DNA of 64,000 nt from Lentilactobacillus diolivorans DSM 14421 (GTDB lineage: Bacteria; Bacillota; Bacilli; Lactobacillales; Lactobacillaceae), in assembly GCF_001434255.1 (NCBI RefSeq), contig NZ_AZEY01000020.1, positions 1-64,000 on the forward strand. Direction: 5' to 3'. Shown piece after piece: positions 21,912 to 30,450 of the stretch. Made by a program: the position numbers and the translations under genes. The notes under the pieces were generated by a model, which saw only the letters and a list, made by a program, of their open reading frames with translations, was not told the origin of the DNA and did not search any database. Within the stretch, counting starts at the first letter, position 1. The number at the start of each line of letters is the position of its first letter.

Positions 21912-22184
21912 TTAATGGATTAAGATTCCATGTTGAGCCAAATAAGCAATCTTTTGGGACCGAGAGAGCTGCTTAAATGCATACTCAGCGCTTAGTGCGT
22001 CATGCTTACTTTCAAATTCTCTCTTGAACAAAATTTTAATTGGTCGATGCGAGCGAGTGTACTTAGCGCCTCTGCCACTCCGATGTTTTAAAAACCGTTT
22101 TTCAACATTGGTCGTGAAACCCGTATATAAACTATTGTCTTCACAAAGCAACACATACATAAAATAATTATTTGTCTTGACCAT
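21912..22184 (-). CDS. GIY-YIG domain protein (UPF0213/YazA family)
   Basis: A 90-aa single-domain GIY-YIG nuclease-like protein. The signature is seen as YVLLCEDNSLYTGFTTNVEKR, with the Arg and the later Glu (LSAEYAFKQLSR) of the family. It belongs to the YazA/YhbQ group, in which nuclease activity is shown only for a few members, so the role here is uncertain. Its start overlaps the end of trmN6 by 17 bp, the same pairing as yazA-yabB in Bacillus. Confidence 0.92.
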   Translation of the reverse strand: MVKTNNYFMYVLLCEDNSLYTGFTTNVEKRFLKHRSGRGAKYTRSHRPIKILFKREFESKHDALSAEYAFKQLSRSQKIAYLAQHGILIH

Positions 22185-22920
22185 AAAGCATCTTCTTCAC
22201 TTCATCAGTATAGTGATCGCCATCATAAGTAATCAAATCTGCCAATACTTTGAGACCATCAGGTTTCCCATCTTTTATTGCTTCAATTAGAACCATGTTT
22301 GCTTCCATCCCTATTCGAGGCCTCACAAACCGCAATTTCTTGGGTTCAAGACGATTTTTACGCAAGCTGACCATTAAGTCAGTTAGCCGATCGGGTCGGT
22401 AAACCATGAAAAGTTTGGCGTTCATTTTTAATAAGTCAGCTGATACTTTAACGATTTCATTCAAATTAGTTTTAATTTCATGGCGGGCAATTGCTACATA
22501 TTGATTTGGATTTTTGACACTTGTCTCGTAATTAACAAAATATGGTGGATTACAAGCAACGATATCTACAGAGTCCTTTTTTAAATAAGCAGTGGCATTT
22601 TTTAAATCATCATTAACAACACTAATTTGCGAACCCAAATCATTTAACTTGATGCTCCGAGTAGCCATATCGGCCAATTTAGGTTGAATTTCAATCATCG
22701 TTATATGAGCTGCTGTTTTTTCACTTAAAAACAATCCAATGGCACCATTCCCCGCGCATAGATCCACGACTTGACGGGTTTTATGCCCATTTATTCTCAC
22801 AAAATCTGCCAATAACACAGCATCCAATGAAAATGAGAAAACGTGGCTACTCTGAATAATAGAAATATTTTTACTGTATAATTGATCAATCCGCTCATCG
22901 CTGTTCAGTTTAACTTGCAT
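22168..22920 (-). CDS. tRNA1(Val) A37 N6-methyltransferase-type protein (YabB/TrmN6)
   Basis: A 250-aa class I SAM-dependent methyltransferase. It shows the glycine loop VVDLCAGNGAIGLFLSE, an acidic residue after the second strand (MIEIQPKLA) and the catalytic NPPYF motif of N6-adenine methylases. The closest characterised group is TrmN6 (YfiC), which modifies A37 of tRNA-Val; the exact substrate here is inferred. AAAGGTT lies 8 nt before the ATG. Cotranscribed with the GIY-YIG gene. Confidence 0.88.
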   Translation of the reverse strand: MQVKLNSDERIDQLYSKNISIIQSSHVFSFSLDAVLLADFVRINGHKTRQVVDLCAGNGAIGLFLSEKTAAHITMIEIQPKLADMATRSIKLNDLGSQISVVNDDLKNATAYLKKDSVDIVACNPPYFVNYETSVKNPNQYVAIARHEIKTNLNEIVKVSADLLKMNAKLFMVYRPDRLTDLMVSLRKNRLEPKKLRFVRPRIGMEANMVLIEAIKDGKPDGLKVLADLITYDGDHYTDEVKKMLYGQDK

Positions 22921-23010
22921 GTTTTAAGAACCTTTCACTAAGATATGTTTGGTAAATTGACTTGTTTTAAGTTAAGATTATTCTATCAGATAAGAAAGAA
23001 GGAAATGAGA

Positions 23011-23637
23011 TTGTTCTATTCATTTGTCCGGGTGCTTGTTCGCGGCCTGGTATTTATTATTAACGGCAATGCTCATTATTTGCACAAAGATCGATTGCCA
23101 AAAGGAAATTATATTTTGGTTGGCCCCCATCGGACCTGGTTTGATCCAATTTATTTTGCACTGGCTGCCAGTCCCAAAAAATTCAGCTTTATGGCGAAAC
23201 GAGAACTTTTCAAAAATCCAATATTAAAGTGGATTTTAGATCATGCAAACGCTTTTCCAGTTGATCGGGACCATCCCGGACCTTCTGCCATAAAAAAACC
23301 CGTTCGAATTTTACGAAAATCAGATCTATCACTAATTCTGTTTCCATCAGGAACCCGTCATTCCGAACAATTAAAGGGCGGTGCAGCTTTAATTTCACAA
23401 CTTTCCAACGTTCCTTTAGTTCCAACCGTTTATCAGGGACCTCTCTCTTTTAAACGATTATTTACACGACAACGGATTACTGTTGCTTTCGGTGACCCAA
23501 TCTACATTGATCGTCATCAGAAATTAAATGATGATGCCCAAAAGCAAATCGAAAAGGAAATGCAAAGTGCCTTCGATGCACTGGATTATTCCGTTAATCC
23601 CGAATTTAAATACGTGGACGTATCAAAGAAAAAATAA
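23011..23637 (+). CDS. plsC: 1-acyl-sn-glycerol-3-phosphate acyltransferase
   Basis: PlsC acylates lysophosphatidate to phosphatidate at the membrane. The NHxxxxD-type motif is read as PHRTWFD, with FPSGTRHS later, and the N-terminus is hydrophobic. I place the start at TTG 23011, because AAGAAGG is then about 8 nt upstream and the protein starts FYSFVRVLVRG as in relatives; the ATG two codons earlier is only 2 nt from that site. About 208 aa. Monocistronic, ending in a convergent terminator. Together with cdsA it feeds phospholipid synthesis. Confidence 0.9.
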   Translation: MFYSFVRVLVRGLVFIINGNAHYLHKDRLPKGNYILVGPHRTWFDPIYFALAASPKKFSFMAKRELFKNPILKWILDHANAFPVDRDHPGPSAIKKPVRILRKSDLSLILFPSGTRHSEQLKGGAALISQLSNVPLVPTVYQGPLSFKRLFTRQRITVAFGDPIYIDRHQKLNDDAQKQIEKEMQSAFDALDYSVNPEFKYVDVSKKK

Positions 23638-23659
23638 TTGACTGGTACTGAATTCCGAA

Positions 23660-23706
23660 TAAAAAGGTGGCTGAGACAGATTTACATTGTCTCAGCCACC
23701 TTAATT
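23660..23706. terminator. Bidirectional terminator between plsC and yneF
   Basis: A 15-bp perfect stem, AAGGTGGCTGAGACA (23664-23678) with 23688-23702, with A5 before and TTAATTTT after. It carries the GAGACA core of the terminator family noted in the findings. Confidence 0.9.
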
Positions 23707-23727
23707 TTGCACGACACACTATCCAAA

Positions 23728-23952
23728 CTACTTACGACTCGATTGATTTTGCATAGAGTGCATCATTTGATTCAATTTCTTTTGGGAAGGTTTTTGACCC
23801 ATTTGAAGCATTAGTTGCCGCAATTGCTCTTCGTTAAATGGCGGATTCTCTTTTAAATATTTTTCCATGTATTTACGAGCACCGTAAAAGCCACCAACTA
23901 AACCAACAACCAAGGCCAAAACAACGATTAAAATCCAAATCCAAGTTGCCAA
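23728..23952 (-). CDS. yneF: YneF family small membrane protein (UPF0154)
   Basis: A 74-aa protein with one N-terminal transmembrane helix (about 4-24, with a [12 protein letters not shown] end) and the UPF0154 core [34 protein letters not shown]. Function is unknown in the family. In Bacillus it lies near the lexA/yneA-ynzC region, as here. TTG start with GGAGG 7 nt upstream. Confidence 0.92.
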   Translation of the reverse strand: MATWIWILIVVLALVVGLVGGFYGARKYMEKYLKENPPFNEEQLRQLMLQMGQKPSQKKLNQMMHSMQNQSSRK

Positions 23953-24058
23953 GACAAGGCCTCCTTATATAATCTCAATTGTTAATTTTACACAATTATT
24001 AGGTAAAATTAAAGGGCAATCATGAAACCAAACCAATATGTCATCGGAATCAGACTAA

Positions 24059-24343
24059 TTAATCATCGCGGAGTCCTTTATGACGTTGAATTTGCTTCAC
24101 CTTTTTTGAAGTGACTTCTTTTCCGTCTTTATCGTAAACTTTGATCATTTCAATCTGTTTTTTGAAATTATCACGAAAACGAGAAACATACTTTTTCCTG
24201 AGTTCCGCTCGCTCAACTTTTTCAACCTCAGTTAATCCTTCTTTTTTAGCTTTCTGGGCTAATTCGTTGATTCTGGGAACAATTTCTCGTAATACACTAT
24301 CACCGATTTTACTTTGTAATTCCTTTTTTTCTTGCTTATTCAT
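24059..24343 (-). CDS. ynzC: YnzC family protein (DUF896/UPF0291)
   Basis: A 94-aa, highly charged, helical protein (EIVPRINELAQKAKKEGLTEVEKVERAELRKKYVSRFRDN) that matches the YnzC/DUF896 family. In Bacillus subtilis ynzC is the last gene of the SOS-induced yneA-yneB-ynzC operon divergent from lexA. Here it is alone in that place, without a YneA division inhibitor in front. The divergent gap contains a perfect LexA operator and a TATAAT (24366-24371) on this strand. AGGAGG precedes the ATG. Confidence 0.93.
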   Translation of the reverse strand: MNKQEKKELQSKIGDSVLREIVPRINELAQKAKKEGLTEVEKVERAELRKKYVSRFRDNFKKQIEMIKVYDKDGKEVTSKKVKQIQRHKGLRDD

Positions 24344-24392
24344 TTAATAAACCTCCTGTTTATATATTATAACTCATCTTTCCAAAAACATG

Positions 24393-24406
24393 CGAACGTG
24401 TGTTTG
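24393..24406. promoter_or_regulatory. LexA operator (SOS box), lexA/ynzC divergent region
   Basis: CGAACGTGTGTTTG fits the firmicute consensus CGAACRNRYGTTYG at every position. It overlaps the -35 of the lexA promoter and lies upstream of the ynzC -10, so it can control both directions. Confidence 0.9.
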
Positions 24407-24432
24407 AAAAAGTTGTTAACTTATGATACGAT
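24404..24432 (+). promoter_or_regulatory. Promoter of lexA
   Basis: -35 TTGAAA (24404-24409), 17-bp spacer, -10 TACGAT (24427-24432). The LexA box overlaps the -35, consistent with autorepression. Confidence 0.6.
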
Positions 24433-24469
24433 TGACACAATTAATAAATGAACTTATGAGGTGTCAACA

Positions 24470-25099
24470 ATGACAAAAAGTCCCCAAAGTAAACAATTTG
24501 AAGTTTTACATTATATCTGGGAAAAAGTGAATGAACATGGTTACCCACCGACCGTCCGAGAAATTGGCGAAGCTGTTCATCTTTCTTCAACGTCTACGGT
24601 TCACGGCCATATTTCCCGACTAGAAAAAAAAGGATATATCGTTAAAGATCCTTCTAAACCGCGTGCGCTGGAAGTGACTTCCGCGGGTATGGATATTTTA
24701 GGCATCACACCCAAACAAAAGCAGATTCCAGTACTTGGAATCGTTGCGGCTGGTGAACCGATTCTTGCTGTCGAAGAAGCGACAGATTATTTTCCGTTAC
24801 CCCCAAGTCTTTCACACACTGACCAGCCATTATTCATGCTACAAATTCGTGGTGAAAGTATGATTAAGGCCGGTATTTTAAATGGTGATTACGTCGTCGT
24901 TCGAAAGCAGTCTTATGCTGATAATGGCGACATTGTTATTGCCATGACCGATGAAAACGAAGCGACCTGCAAACGATTTTATAAAGAGAGTGACCATTTT
25001 AGGTTGCAACCAGAGAACGATACGATGGCGCCAATTATATTAACAAAGGTTAGCATCTTAGGTAAAGTAGTTAGCTTATATAGAGATGAAATTTCATAG
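24470..25099 (+). CDS. lexA: SOS repressor LexA
   Basis: LexA represses DNA-damage genes and self-cleaves when RecA is activated. Start at ATG 24470, with GAGGTG 7 nt upstream; 209 aa. The N-terminal winged helix ([29 protein letters not shown]) precedes the cleavage bond Ala94-Gly95 (VAAGEP). The catalytic dyad is Ser130 (RGESM) and Lys168 (TCKRF). Divergent from ynzC with an operator between them. Likely targets in this window are ynzC, dinB and ruvAB. Confidence 0.98.
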   Translation: MTKSPQSKQFEVLHYIWEKVNEHGYPPTVREIGEAVHLSSTSTVHGHISRLEKKGYIVKDPSKPRALEVTSAGMDILGITPKQKQIPVLGIVAAGEPILAVEEATDYFPLPPSLSHTDQPLFMLQIRGESMIKAGILNGDYVVVRKQSYADNGDIVIAMTDENEATCKRFYKESDHFRLQPENDTMAPIILTKVSILGKVVSLYRDEIS

Positions 25100-25116
25100 A
25101 ACACTTTTTTCCAATA

Positions 25117-25164
25117 AGCCAAGACGATTTTTCAAGTAAATGTTTAGTCGTCCTGGCTTTTTTT
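25117..25164 (+). terminator. Terminator after lexA
   Basis: AGCCAAGACGA near 25118-25128 pairs, with one mismatch, with the TCGTCCTGGCT ending near 25158, followed by seven T on the plus strand. Confidence 0.8.
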
Positions 25165-25222
25165 AGTCTGATTGGGACAGCTGAGCAATCGCTCCAGTCT
25201 GTTATCTGACATTATATTTCCA

Positions 25223-26395
25223 TTAAATGCGATTTTTAGTATCTTTATATAATCGGCGGTTGGCTTTTCTACCTGCTAAAACAAATCGATTATGATCCTT
25301 GGTGATATCAAACTCATAGTCACGACCGTTCATTGGCAATCCCTGCTGGTACATTTTCTCGTACTCACTAATTGTTAATTTTATCCGATTGTTCAGCAAG
25401 TGATTCACTGGTTCTGCTAACTTTTGTGATTGTAAGTCAGCAATAATTTTGCCGCTGTAAAATTCTCCTTGGGCACCAGATCCATAGCTAAATAACCCAA
25501 TCCGGTCACCCGGTTTAAGATCATCGGAATTTGCTAATAACGAAAGTAAGCTAAGATAGAGTGATCCTGTATACAAGTTCCCAACTAAGGCATTATATTG
25601 TCGAGAAAATTCAAATTGTTCCAATAGTCCAACCGCACTTGGATGGTCATGCACTACCGAACGTAACGCTTTTAATCCCATCTTTGTAAACGGTAAATGA
25701 AACGCGATAGCTTTAAAATCATCCAAATGACGATTAGTTTGTGCCTGATATTGATTCCAAGTCCGATTAAAAAAGTCAATATAAACATCCGTTGAATAGT
25801 GACCATCAACTAAAGCTTCGCGCCGATAAGCAGGCCGCCAAAAATCCATGATATCATCTGAATAAAAAGCACTCTGCCCGTCCAATGCTAGGATATCTGG
25901 TTGCGCCGTTATTAACATTGCAACTGCCCCACCGCCCTGTGTCACTTCACCCGGTGTATTTAACCCATATCGGGCAATATCAGCAGCCAACACAAGAACC
26001 TTGCTTTTGGGATGCTGTGTAACATGATCAAATGCCATCTGAATGCCGGCCGTGGCGCCGTAACAGGCCTGCTTAATTTCAAACGAACGGGCACTTTTAC
26101 CGATTCCCAAAAGTGATTGGACATAAATTGCAGCTGACTTTGATTGATCAATACCACTTTCGGTCCCAAAAATCACCATATCAATCGCCTGTTTGTCTGC
26201 TTCATCCAAAATCTCATCGGCTGCGTTTGCCGCCAAGGTTACCACATCTTGAGTTGGTGGGATTACAGATTGTTTTTGCTGACCAATTCCAATCAAATAC
26301 TTGTTGGGATCTTCGCCACGAGCATTCGCCAAATCAGTCATGTCAATATAATAAGGTGACGTAAAAAAAGCAATTTTGTCAATTCCAACGATCAT
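25223..26395 (-). CDS. mvaS: Hydroxymethylglutaryl-CoA synthase
   Basis: MvaS condenses acetyl-CoA and acetoacetyl-CoA to HMG-CoA, the first committed mevalonate-pathway step to isoprenoids. Start at ATG 26395, with GGAGA 6 nt upstream; 390 aa. The catalytic residues match bacterial HMG-CoA synthases: Glu79 (GTESG), Cys111 (QACYG) and His233 (AFHLPF). Downstream of the 83-aa orphan, with a hairpin in between. Its presence agrees with lactobacilli, which use mevalonate rather than the MEP route. Confidence 0.97.
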   Translation of the reverse strand: MIVGIDKIAFFTSPYYIDMTDLANARGEDPNKYLIGIGQQKQSVIPPTQDVVTLAANAADEILDEADKQAIDMVIFGTESGIDQSKSAAIYVQSLLGIGKSARSFEIKQACYGATAGIQMAFDHVTQHPKSKVLVLAADIARYGLNTPGEVTQGGGAVAMLITAQPDILALDGQSAFYSDDIMDFWRPAYRREALVDGHYSTDVYIDFFNRTWNQYQAQTNRHLDDFKAIAFHLPFTKMGLKALRSVVHDHPSAVGLLEQFEFSRQYNALVGNLYTGSLYLSLLSLLANSDDLKPGDRIGLFSYGSGAQGEFYSGKIIADLQSQKLAEPVNHLLNNRIKLTISEYEKMYQQGLPMNGRDYEFDITKDHNRFVLAGRKANRRLYKDTKNRI

Positions 26396-26415
26396 AAAAA
26401 TCTCCTTTACGAAAG

Positions 26416-26463
26416 AATGAGACCGAGATATCACGAGTTAACACTCAATATCTTGGTCTCATT
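26416..26463 (-). terminator. Hairpin between the 83-aa gene and mvaS
   Basis: ATGAGACCGAGATAT (26417-26431) pairs with 26448-26462 with one wobble, a 15-bp stem. The T-run after it is weak on both strands, so read-through into mvaS is possible. Confidence 0.6.
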
Positions 26464-26486
26464 ATGTATCACTTATTCAAATGGCA

Positions 26487-26738
26487 TTATTCCTGAACAA
26501 AATGAACTTTATATTGATCATTACCGTTCATCGAGTTGATCACGAGACCTTCATGCAAATCACCAGCATATACAAACCCTTCATGCTTGTGCCCCGTTGA
26601 AATAAATGTCCACTGAATTACTTGATTACCACCAATCACAGAGCCAAAAATTCGAACTCCAGTTAAAGTACCAGAAGTATTATCAGATAACATAACTTCT
26701 TGGTTCCCTAAATTTCCATTCACATTTATAGTTAACAT
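26487..26738 (-). CDS. Unrecognised 83-aa protein
   Basis: I do not recognise this protein. It is compact and beta-rich in appearance, with repeated Gly/Asn turns (NVNGNLGNQE, GSVIGGNQ, NSMNGNDQ) and a single Trp, without signal peptide or membrane segment. AGGAGA lies 9 nt before the ATG, and the reading frame is bounded by a hairpin, so it looks like a real gene. It stands alone between pspC-like and mvaS genes. The composition could suit a small carbohydrate- or ligand-binding fold, but that is a guess. Confidence 0.7.
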   Translation of the reverse strand: MLTINVNGNLGNQEVMLSDNTSGTLTGVRIFGSVIGGNQVIQWTFISTGHKHEGFVYAGDLHEGLVINSMNGNDQYKVHFVQE

Positions 26739-26855
26739 TGAATTAAATTCTCCTAGCGATTTCGTTTATCTAACATAATAATATAGCATAATTGATATCT
26801 GATTGCGAATCAGGTATGGTTAATTTGAACAAATCTAAAAAAGTGAGGGATCGTT

Positions 26856-27044
26856 ATGAAAATTAATATTCACCGTTCTAGAAGTAATCGTGTCATCGGC
26901 GGCGTCTTAGGCGGTTTGAGTAAACATTATCATTGGAATCCGTTGTTAGTCAGAGTTTTGTTTGCACTTTTAACATTGACCCCACCTTTTCCCGGAATCA
27001 TTGTTTACTTAATCTTGTGGATTGTTATGCAAGATCCCGAGTGA
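26856..27044 (+). CDS. PspC domain small membrane protein
   Basis: A 62-aa protein consisting of just one PspC domain: a basic start (RSRSNRVIGGVLGGLSKHYHWNP), then LVRVLFALLTL and a transmembrane helix (PGIIVYLILWIVM). PspC-type proteins act in envelope-stress signalling; the stand-alone form is common in lactobacilli and its role is not defined. GAGGG lies 7 nt before the ATG. Its last 36 bp overlap the end of the convergent DUF1461 gene. Confidence 0.92.
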   Translation: MKINIHRSRSNRVIGGVLGGLSKHYHWNPLLVRVLFALLTLTPPFPGIIVYLILWIVMQDPE

Positions 27045-27677
27045 TCTTTTGCCAAGCCAGTATATTAACCCCAACAGGCCAAAGAAAAAGAAAAAAAATA
27101 GCATGAAACATTCAAGAAAAAAAGTGTCGGGTAACATGTTAATGACAGGATCAAAATTAGGGTCAAAAATCCAGTCTTGGTTTCGAAACAATAATTCATG
27201 AAAGTAAATAAATACTTGATTAAAATTAACAATCATCAATGAAATAATTACTAACGAGGCGACAACCATTAATTTAATGGGTGTTATTAATAGCCACGTT
27301 AGTGATTTTTTATTTAGACTAACTAATGCATATCCACATATGGGGAGTAAAATAATGCCCACTGAATTATTGATCATGACCAAGTGTCGCACATCTTTAA
27401 AATGTTGTAAGCCATTTGGCGAACTTGTAAAGTAAAGGAATTTTAAAGCTGTTTTCCAAGGATTCTGTAAATAATTAATAATTTGAACATAATCAGTATG
27501 CATTTGACTTGCCGTCAACCCAGTTGCGGTTCTCAAATGTAAAAATGAAATGTTAATATCAAACAACCAAATACTGTTAATTGTTAAAAAAACAGCAGTT
27601 GCTAAACATCCAAGAAAAAATAGAATTGCTAATCCAGTTTGCTTCAATGTTAGTTTCACATTATGGCCGCCATTCAT
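27009..27677 (-). CDS. TIGR01906/DUF1461 integral membrane protein
   Basis: A 222-aa membrane protein with about four to five hydrophobic segments (about 13-35, 100-120, 127-150, 190-210) and an extracytoplasmic loop with LRTATGLTASQMHTDYVQIINYLQNPW, the family's recognisable part. It matches the Lactobacillales DUF1461 group of unknown function, which usually sits beside yutD and yutF-type genes, as here. It starts 17 bp inside the end of the HAD gene. No good ribosome-binding site is visible, which suggests coupling. Confidence 0.88.
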   Translation of the reverse strand: MNGGHNVKLTLKQTGLAILFFLGCLATAVFLTINSIWLFDINISFLHLRTATGLTASQMHTDYVQIINYLQNPWKTALKFLYFTSSPNGLQHFKDVRHLVMINNSVGIILLPICGYALVSLNKKSLTWLLITPIKLMVVASLVIISLMIVNFNQVFIYFHELLFRNQDWIFDPNFDPVINMLPDTFFLECFMLFFFFFFGLLGLIYWLGKRSLGILHNNPQD

Positions 27678-28434
27678 CTAAACTATCAATCTGGTAGGTT
27701 GGCATAATTTCTTTTTTGGCGACCTGTTGTTTAGTTGATAGCCCAGAATATACAAGGCAGGTATCAATGCCGGCATTGATGCCTGCCATAATATCAGTAT
27801 TGTAATTATCGCCAACCATTACGACGTCATTTTTCGCCAATCCAATCTTCTGAAGCGCACTATTAAGAATTTGGGCTTTGGGTTTACCAATCATAATAGG
27901 TTCTGTTTGTGTGGCATATTCAACAAACTTAACAACTGAGCCAGCTCCTGGCATCATGCCACGCTCCTTGGGGATGTTTGTATCAGGATTGGTCCCAATA
28001 AACCGGGAACCATTTCTAATGGCCAAAACAGCCTCTGACAGCTTCTCATACGTAAGATCTGAATCTAGTCCCACCACAACGTAATCTGGCCGATCAGCTT
28101 CCAGACGATAATGATGAGCCAAAATAACTTGCTTTAAACCGAGTTCACCAACAATATAAACACTTGGTGAGTCGGTTTTTTTGTCAGCATTCATAAAATC
28201 AACGGTTGCCATCCCCGAAGTATACACATTTTCAGAGTGAACATGAATATCATGATTTTCAGCCAAGTTTTTGACAACATCTTTTGGTAATTGCGTGGAA
28301 TTGTTAGTCACGAATAAAAACGGGATTTGTTTGGCCTGCAAACGTTCGATAAATCGCTTGGCCGCTGGAATTCGTTTTTTACCAGCATAAACCGTGCCAT
28401 CCAAGTCGATGAAATACCCCTTATAATTTTTCAT
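27661..28434 (-). CDS. yutF: HAD-IIA phosphatase, NagD/YutF family
   Basis: A HAD-IIA family hydrolase (TIGR01457 type). Motif I is FIDLDGTVYAG, with VTNNST as motif II, IGKPK as motif III and MVGDNYNTDIMAG as motif IV; the alpha/beta cap lies between II and III. The start at ATG 28434 is chosen because AAGGG lies about 8 nt upstream; 257 aa. NagD-type enzymes dephosphorylate nucleotides and sugar phosphates; the substrate here is unknown. In line with yutD (overlap removed by the start choice) and DUF1461. Confidence 0.92.
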   Translation of the reverse strand: MKNYKGYFIDLDGTVYAGKKRIPAAKRFIERLQAKQIPFLFVTNNSTQLPKDVVKNLAENHDIHVHSENVYTSGMATVDFMNADKKTDSPSVYIVGELGLKQVILAHHYRLEADRPDYVVVGLDSDLTYEKLSEAVLAIRNGSRFIGTNPDTNIPKERGMMPGAGSVVKFVEYATQTEPIMIGKPKAQILNSALQKIGLAKNDVVMVGDNYNTDIMAGINAGIDTCLVYSGLSTKQQVAKKEIMPTYQIDSLDEWRP

Positions 28435-28451
28435 TGCAATCATCCCTTCAA

Positions 28452-29033
28452 TCAATTTTTACTTTCACGAATAATGAAGTGGTGATTATTCGATTTTTCT
28501 TCAGTCTTCACAACTAAATTTTTACGCTTTTCAATAGGCGGTTTGCGTGGTGTCACTTTTTGTTCAATAAATGCGTGATTTCGACGAGCTTTATGATTTC
28601 TGCCGCGTCCACGACTAGACCGTCGATGACTTTTAGGATTCTGATAATTTCTTGATTTCCTGATAATTGGCCGAGCTTCCAAATTGTGAATAACAAAGTA
28701 AGCCGCACCGAAATTAACACGTTCCAGCAGATAATCATTCAAGGCGGATATAAATGGGCCGTTGGTTTCATCTTCCCGATCATCCTTATAAAATCCGCGC
28801 AAACGTAGCTGACCATATCCCCAATCACCAACAATGTAATCAAATTGACTAAGCGCTGGATTATAACGTTTGACGAATGCTTCAAAGTTAAAACCATTGG
28901 CATGATCATCATCAAGCTGATATTGATGATCATTAATTGTGAACGTTGTTTCTGTTAATTGACTAATTCGCGCAAGTGGTCGCCTTTTTTCATCATGATC
29001 GGCAACTAACTGGTCTAATTGTTTTCGATCCAC
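28452..29033 (-). CDS. yutD: YutD family protein (DUF1027)
   Basis: Cytoplasmic YutD-family protein of unknown function. The core domain (NGFNFEAFVKRYNPALSQFDYIVGDWGYGQLRLRGFY) occupies the first 125 residues. The C-terminal third is Arg/Lys/Asn-rich (including RRSSRGRGRN), unlike shorter YutD forms, and could bind nucleic acid. The start is placed at GTG 29033, because AAGGAGA lies 6 nt upstream; the TTG two codons earlier touches that site. 193 aa. Confidence 0.9.
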   Translation of the reverse strand: MDRKQLDQLVADHDEKRRPLARISQLTETTFTINDHQYQLDDDHANGFNFEAFVKRYNPALSQFDYIVGDWGYGQLRLRGFYKDDREDETNGPFISALNDYLLERVNFGAAYFVIHNLEARPIIRKSRNYQNPKSHRRSSRGRGRNHKARRNHAFIEQKVTPRKPPIEKRKNLVVKTEEKSNNHHFIIRESKN

Positions 29034-29046
29034 GAGCAATCTCCTT

Positions 29047-30438
29047 TCATTTAGTTAACGGGTAATGCCTTGACATATAATCACCAAAAACGTCCCGTAA
29101 ATTTTGATCATATAAAATATCATTTTTACCGATAATACTTAAAGTCGGAAAGAACGGAATAAACAAATAATGATCCGGCATCGCAATTTGATACGTTTTA
29201 ATTGGTGAGACTAATTCCTCATGAAAATACAACTGGCCGGCTTCCCGATCATACCTTAATCCGGCATAATGAAGCTCGCCAAAATATTTTCCTCGAAATC
29301 CCATTCCCTTTTGTTCAAATTTAATGAGGAAGTTTCGGTTGTGTTCCATTTCTTGGATTAATCGCCATAAGTTATAACCGTCTAAAGTAACCCGCATAAC
29401 GTGCATGGCATGGGGCAACATCTGATGCAGCTGATTTCTGTCCACAACGCCTGCCGGTAAATCTTTAAGAAATAAACCTGAGCTAAGAATGGCTGCCTCG
29501 GTTCCTGCCTTGTCCATGATGGCATGCAGCCCCTCATTTACTAACCGCGAATGGCCAATCAGACTAGTTGTCATTGGTGTTTTAATTCGAGCAAGTTTAT
29601 TCCTTGCCAACAGTTTTTCACCATGGTCTTCATATCCTTCGATCTCTGATTGATCAGAAGGATCCTCAGGCAAGCTAACTGTTTTAACAACCCGAGCTTT
29701 ATCAGCATATATTTTGTGAGAATCATCTAATTCTATCGTGATCACACCGATATAGTGACCCCATTTTTCGGCAGCAGCGAGTAGTGACGTGTTAATGCGT
29801 TCGCCCATTGCCAACAAATGATGAGTGTGAGCACCAATAATGATATCTAACTGGGGAAATTTTCTTGCTAAGATGCGATCTTTAGGGTGACCCAGATGTG
29901 ATAATAACACCACAACATCATATTTACCCTTATTCGCTGCCAAAATTTTAGGAAGTACTTTCTCTGGATCAAGTGGCTGCCACCCTAAAATCGGATAAGT
30001 TAATGTATAAGGAGCAGTAAGCCCGATTAACAAGACTCGGGTTCCCTTTGGGGTTGTGATAATTTTGCTTGGCTTTGCCCATGCGGGAATTTTCTTGGTT
30101 TTAATATCCAGCAAGTTCCCCAAGATAACATCGAAGTTGGCATCTTGGTATAATTCATTTAATTGTTCATGCGTATTGGTAAGCCCTTCGTTATTTCCAA
30201 TAGTAGCGGCATCATAGTGAATCTGATTGAGCAAATCAACGTTTGCCTTACCATTGGTGACTTCAGTTAGTGGATGCACCCGATCAACAGCATCCCCTAA
30301 ATCAACTGTGATCACCGAAGAATCTTTTTGCTGGTTTAATTCACGACGTCGTTGTTCAATAAAGCGTCTGATTCGTGGCCAGTTTTCAAAATGTGAATGT
30401 AAATCGTTTGTGTGTAATATCGTAATTTTTTCATTCAT
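29047..30438 (-). CDS. Bifunctional metallophosphatase/5'-nucleotidase (YunD-like)
   Basis: A 463-aa cytoplasmic member of the UshA/CpdB group, with the metallophosphatase motifs ILHTNDLHSHFENW, VDLGDAVDR, GNNE, LLSHLG and GAHTHH, then a 5'-nucleotidase C-terminal domain. There is no signal peptide, as in Bacillus YunD. ATG 30438 is chosen, with GGGTGG about 5 nt upstream. It lies 12 bp after the small phosphoesterase gene and 13 bp before yutD. The order phosphoesterase-5'-nucleotidase-yutD-yutF-DUF1461 appears to be one operon. Confidence 0.92.
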   Translation of the reverse strand: MNEKITILHTNDLHSHFENWPRIRRFIEQRRRELNQQKDSSVITVDLGDAVDRVHPLTEVTNGKANVDLLNQIHYDAATIGNNEGLTNTHEQLNELYQDANFDVILGNLLDIKTKKIPAWAKPSKIITTPKGTRVLLIGLTAPYTLTYPILGWQPLDPEKVLPKILAANKGKYDVVVLLSHLGHPKDRILARKFPQLDIIIGAHTHHLLAMGERINTSLLAAAEKWGHYIGVITIELDDSHKIYADKARVVKTVSLPEDPSDQSEIEGYEDHGEKLLARNKLARIKTPMTTSLIGHSRLVNEGLHAIMDKAGTEAAILSSGLFLKDLPAGVVDRNQLHQMLPHAMHVMRVTLDGYNLWRLIQEMEHNRNFLIKFEQKGMGFRGKYFGELHYAGLRYDREAGQLYFHEELVSPIKTYQIAMPDHYLFIPFFPTLSIIGKNDILYDQNLRDVFGDYMSRHYPLTK

Positions 30439-30450
30439 TCTATCCACCCG

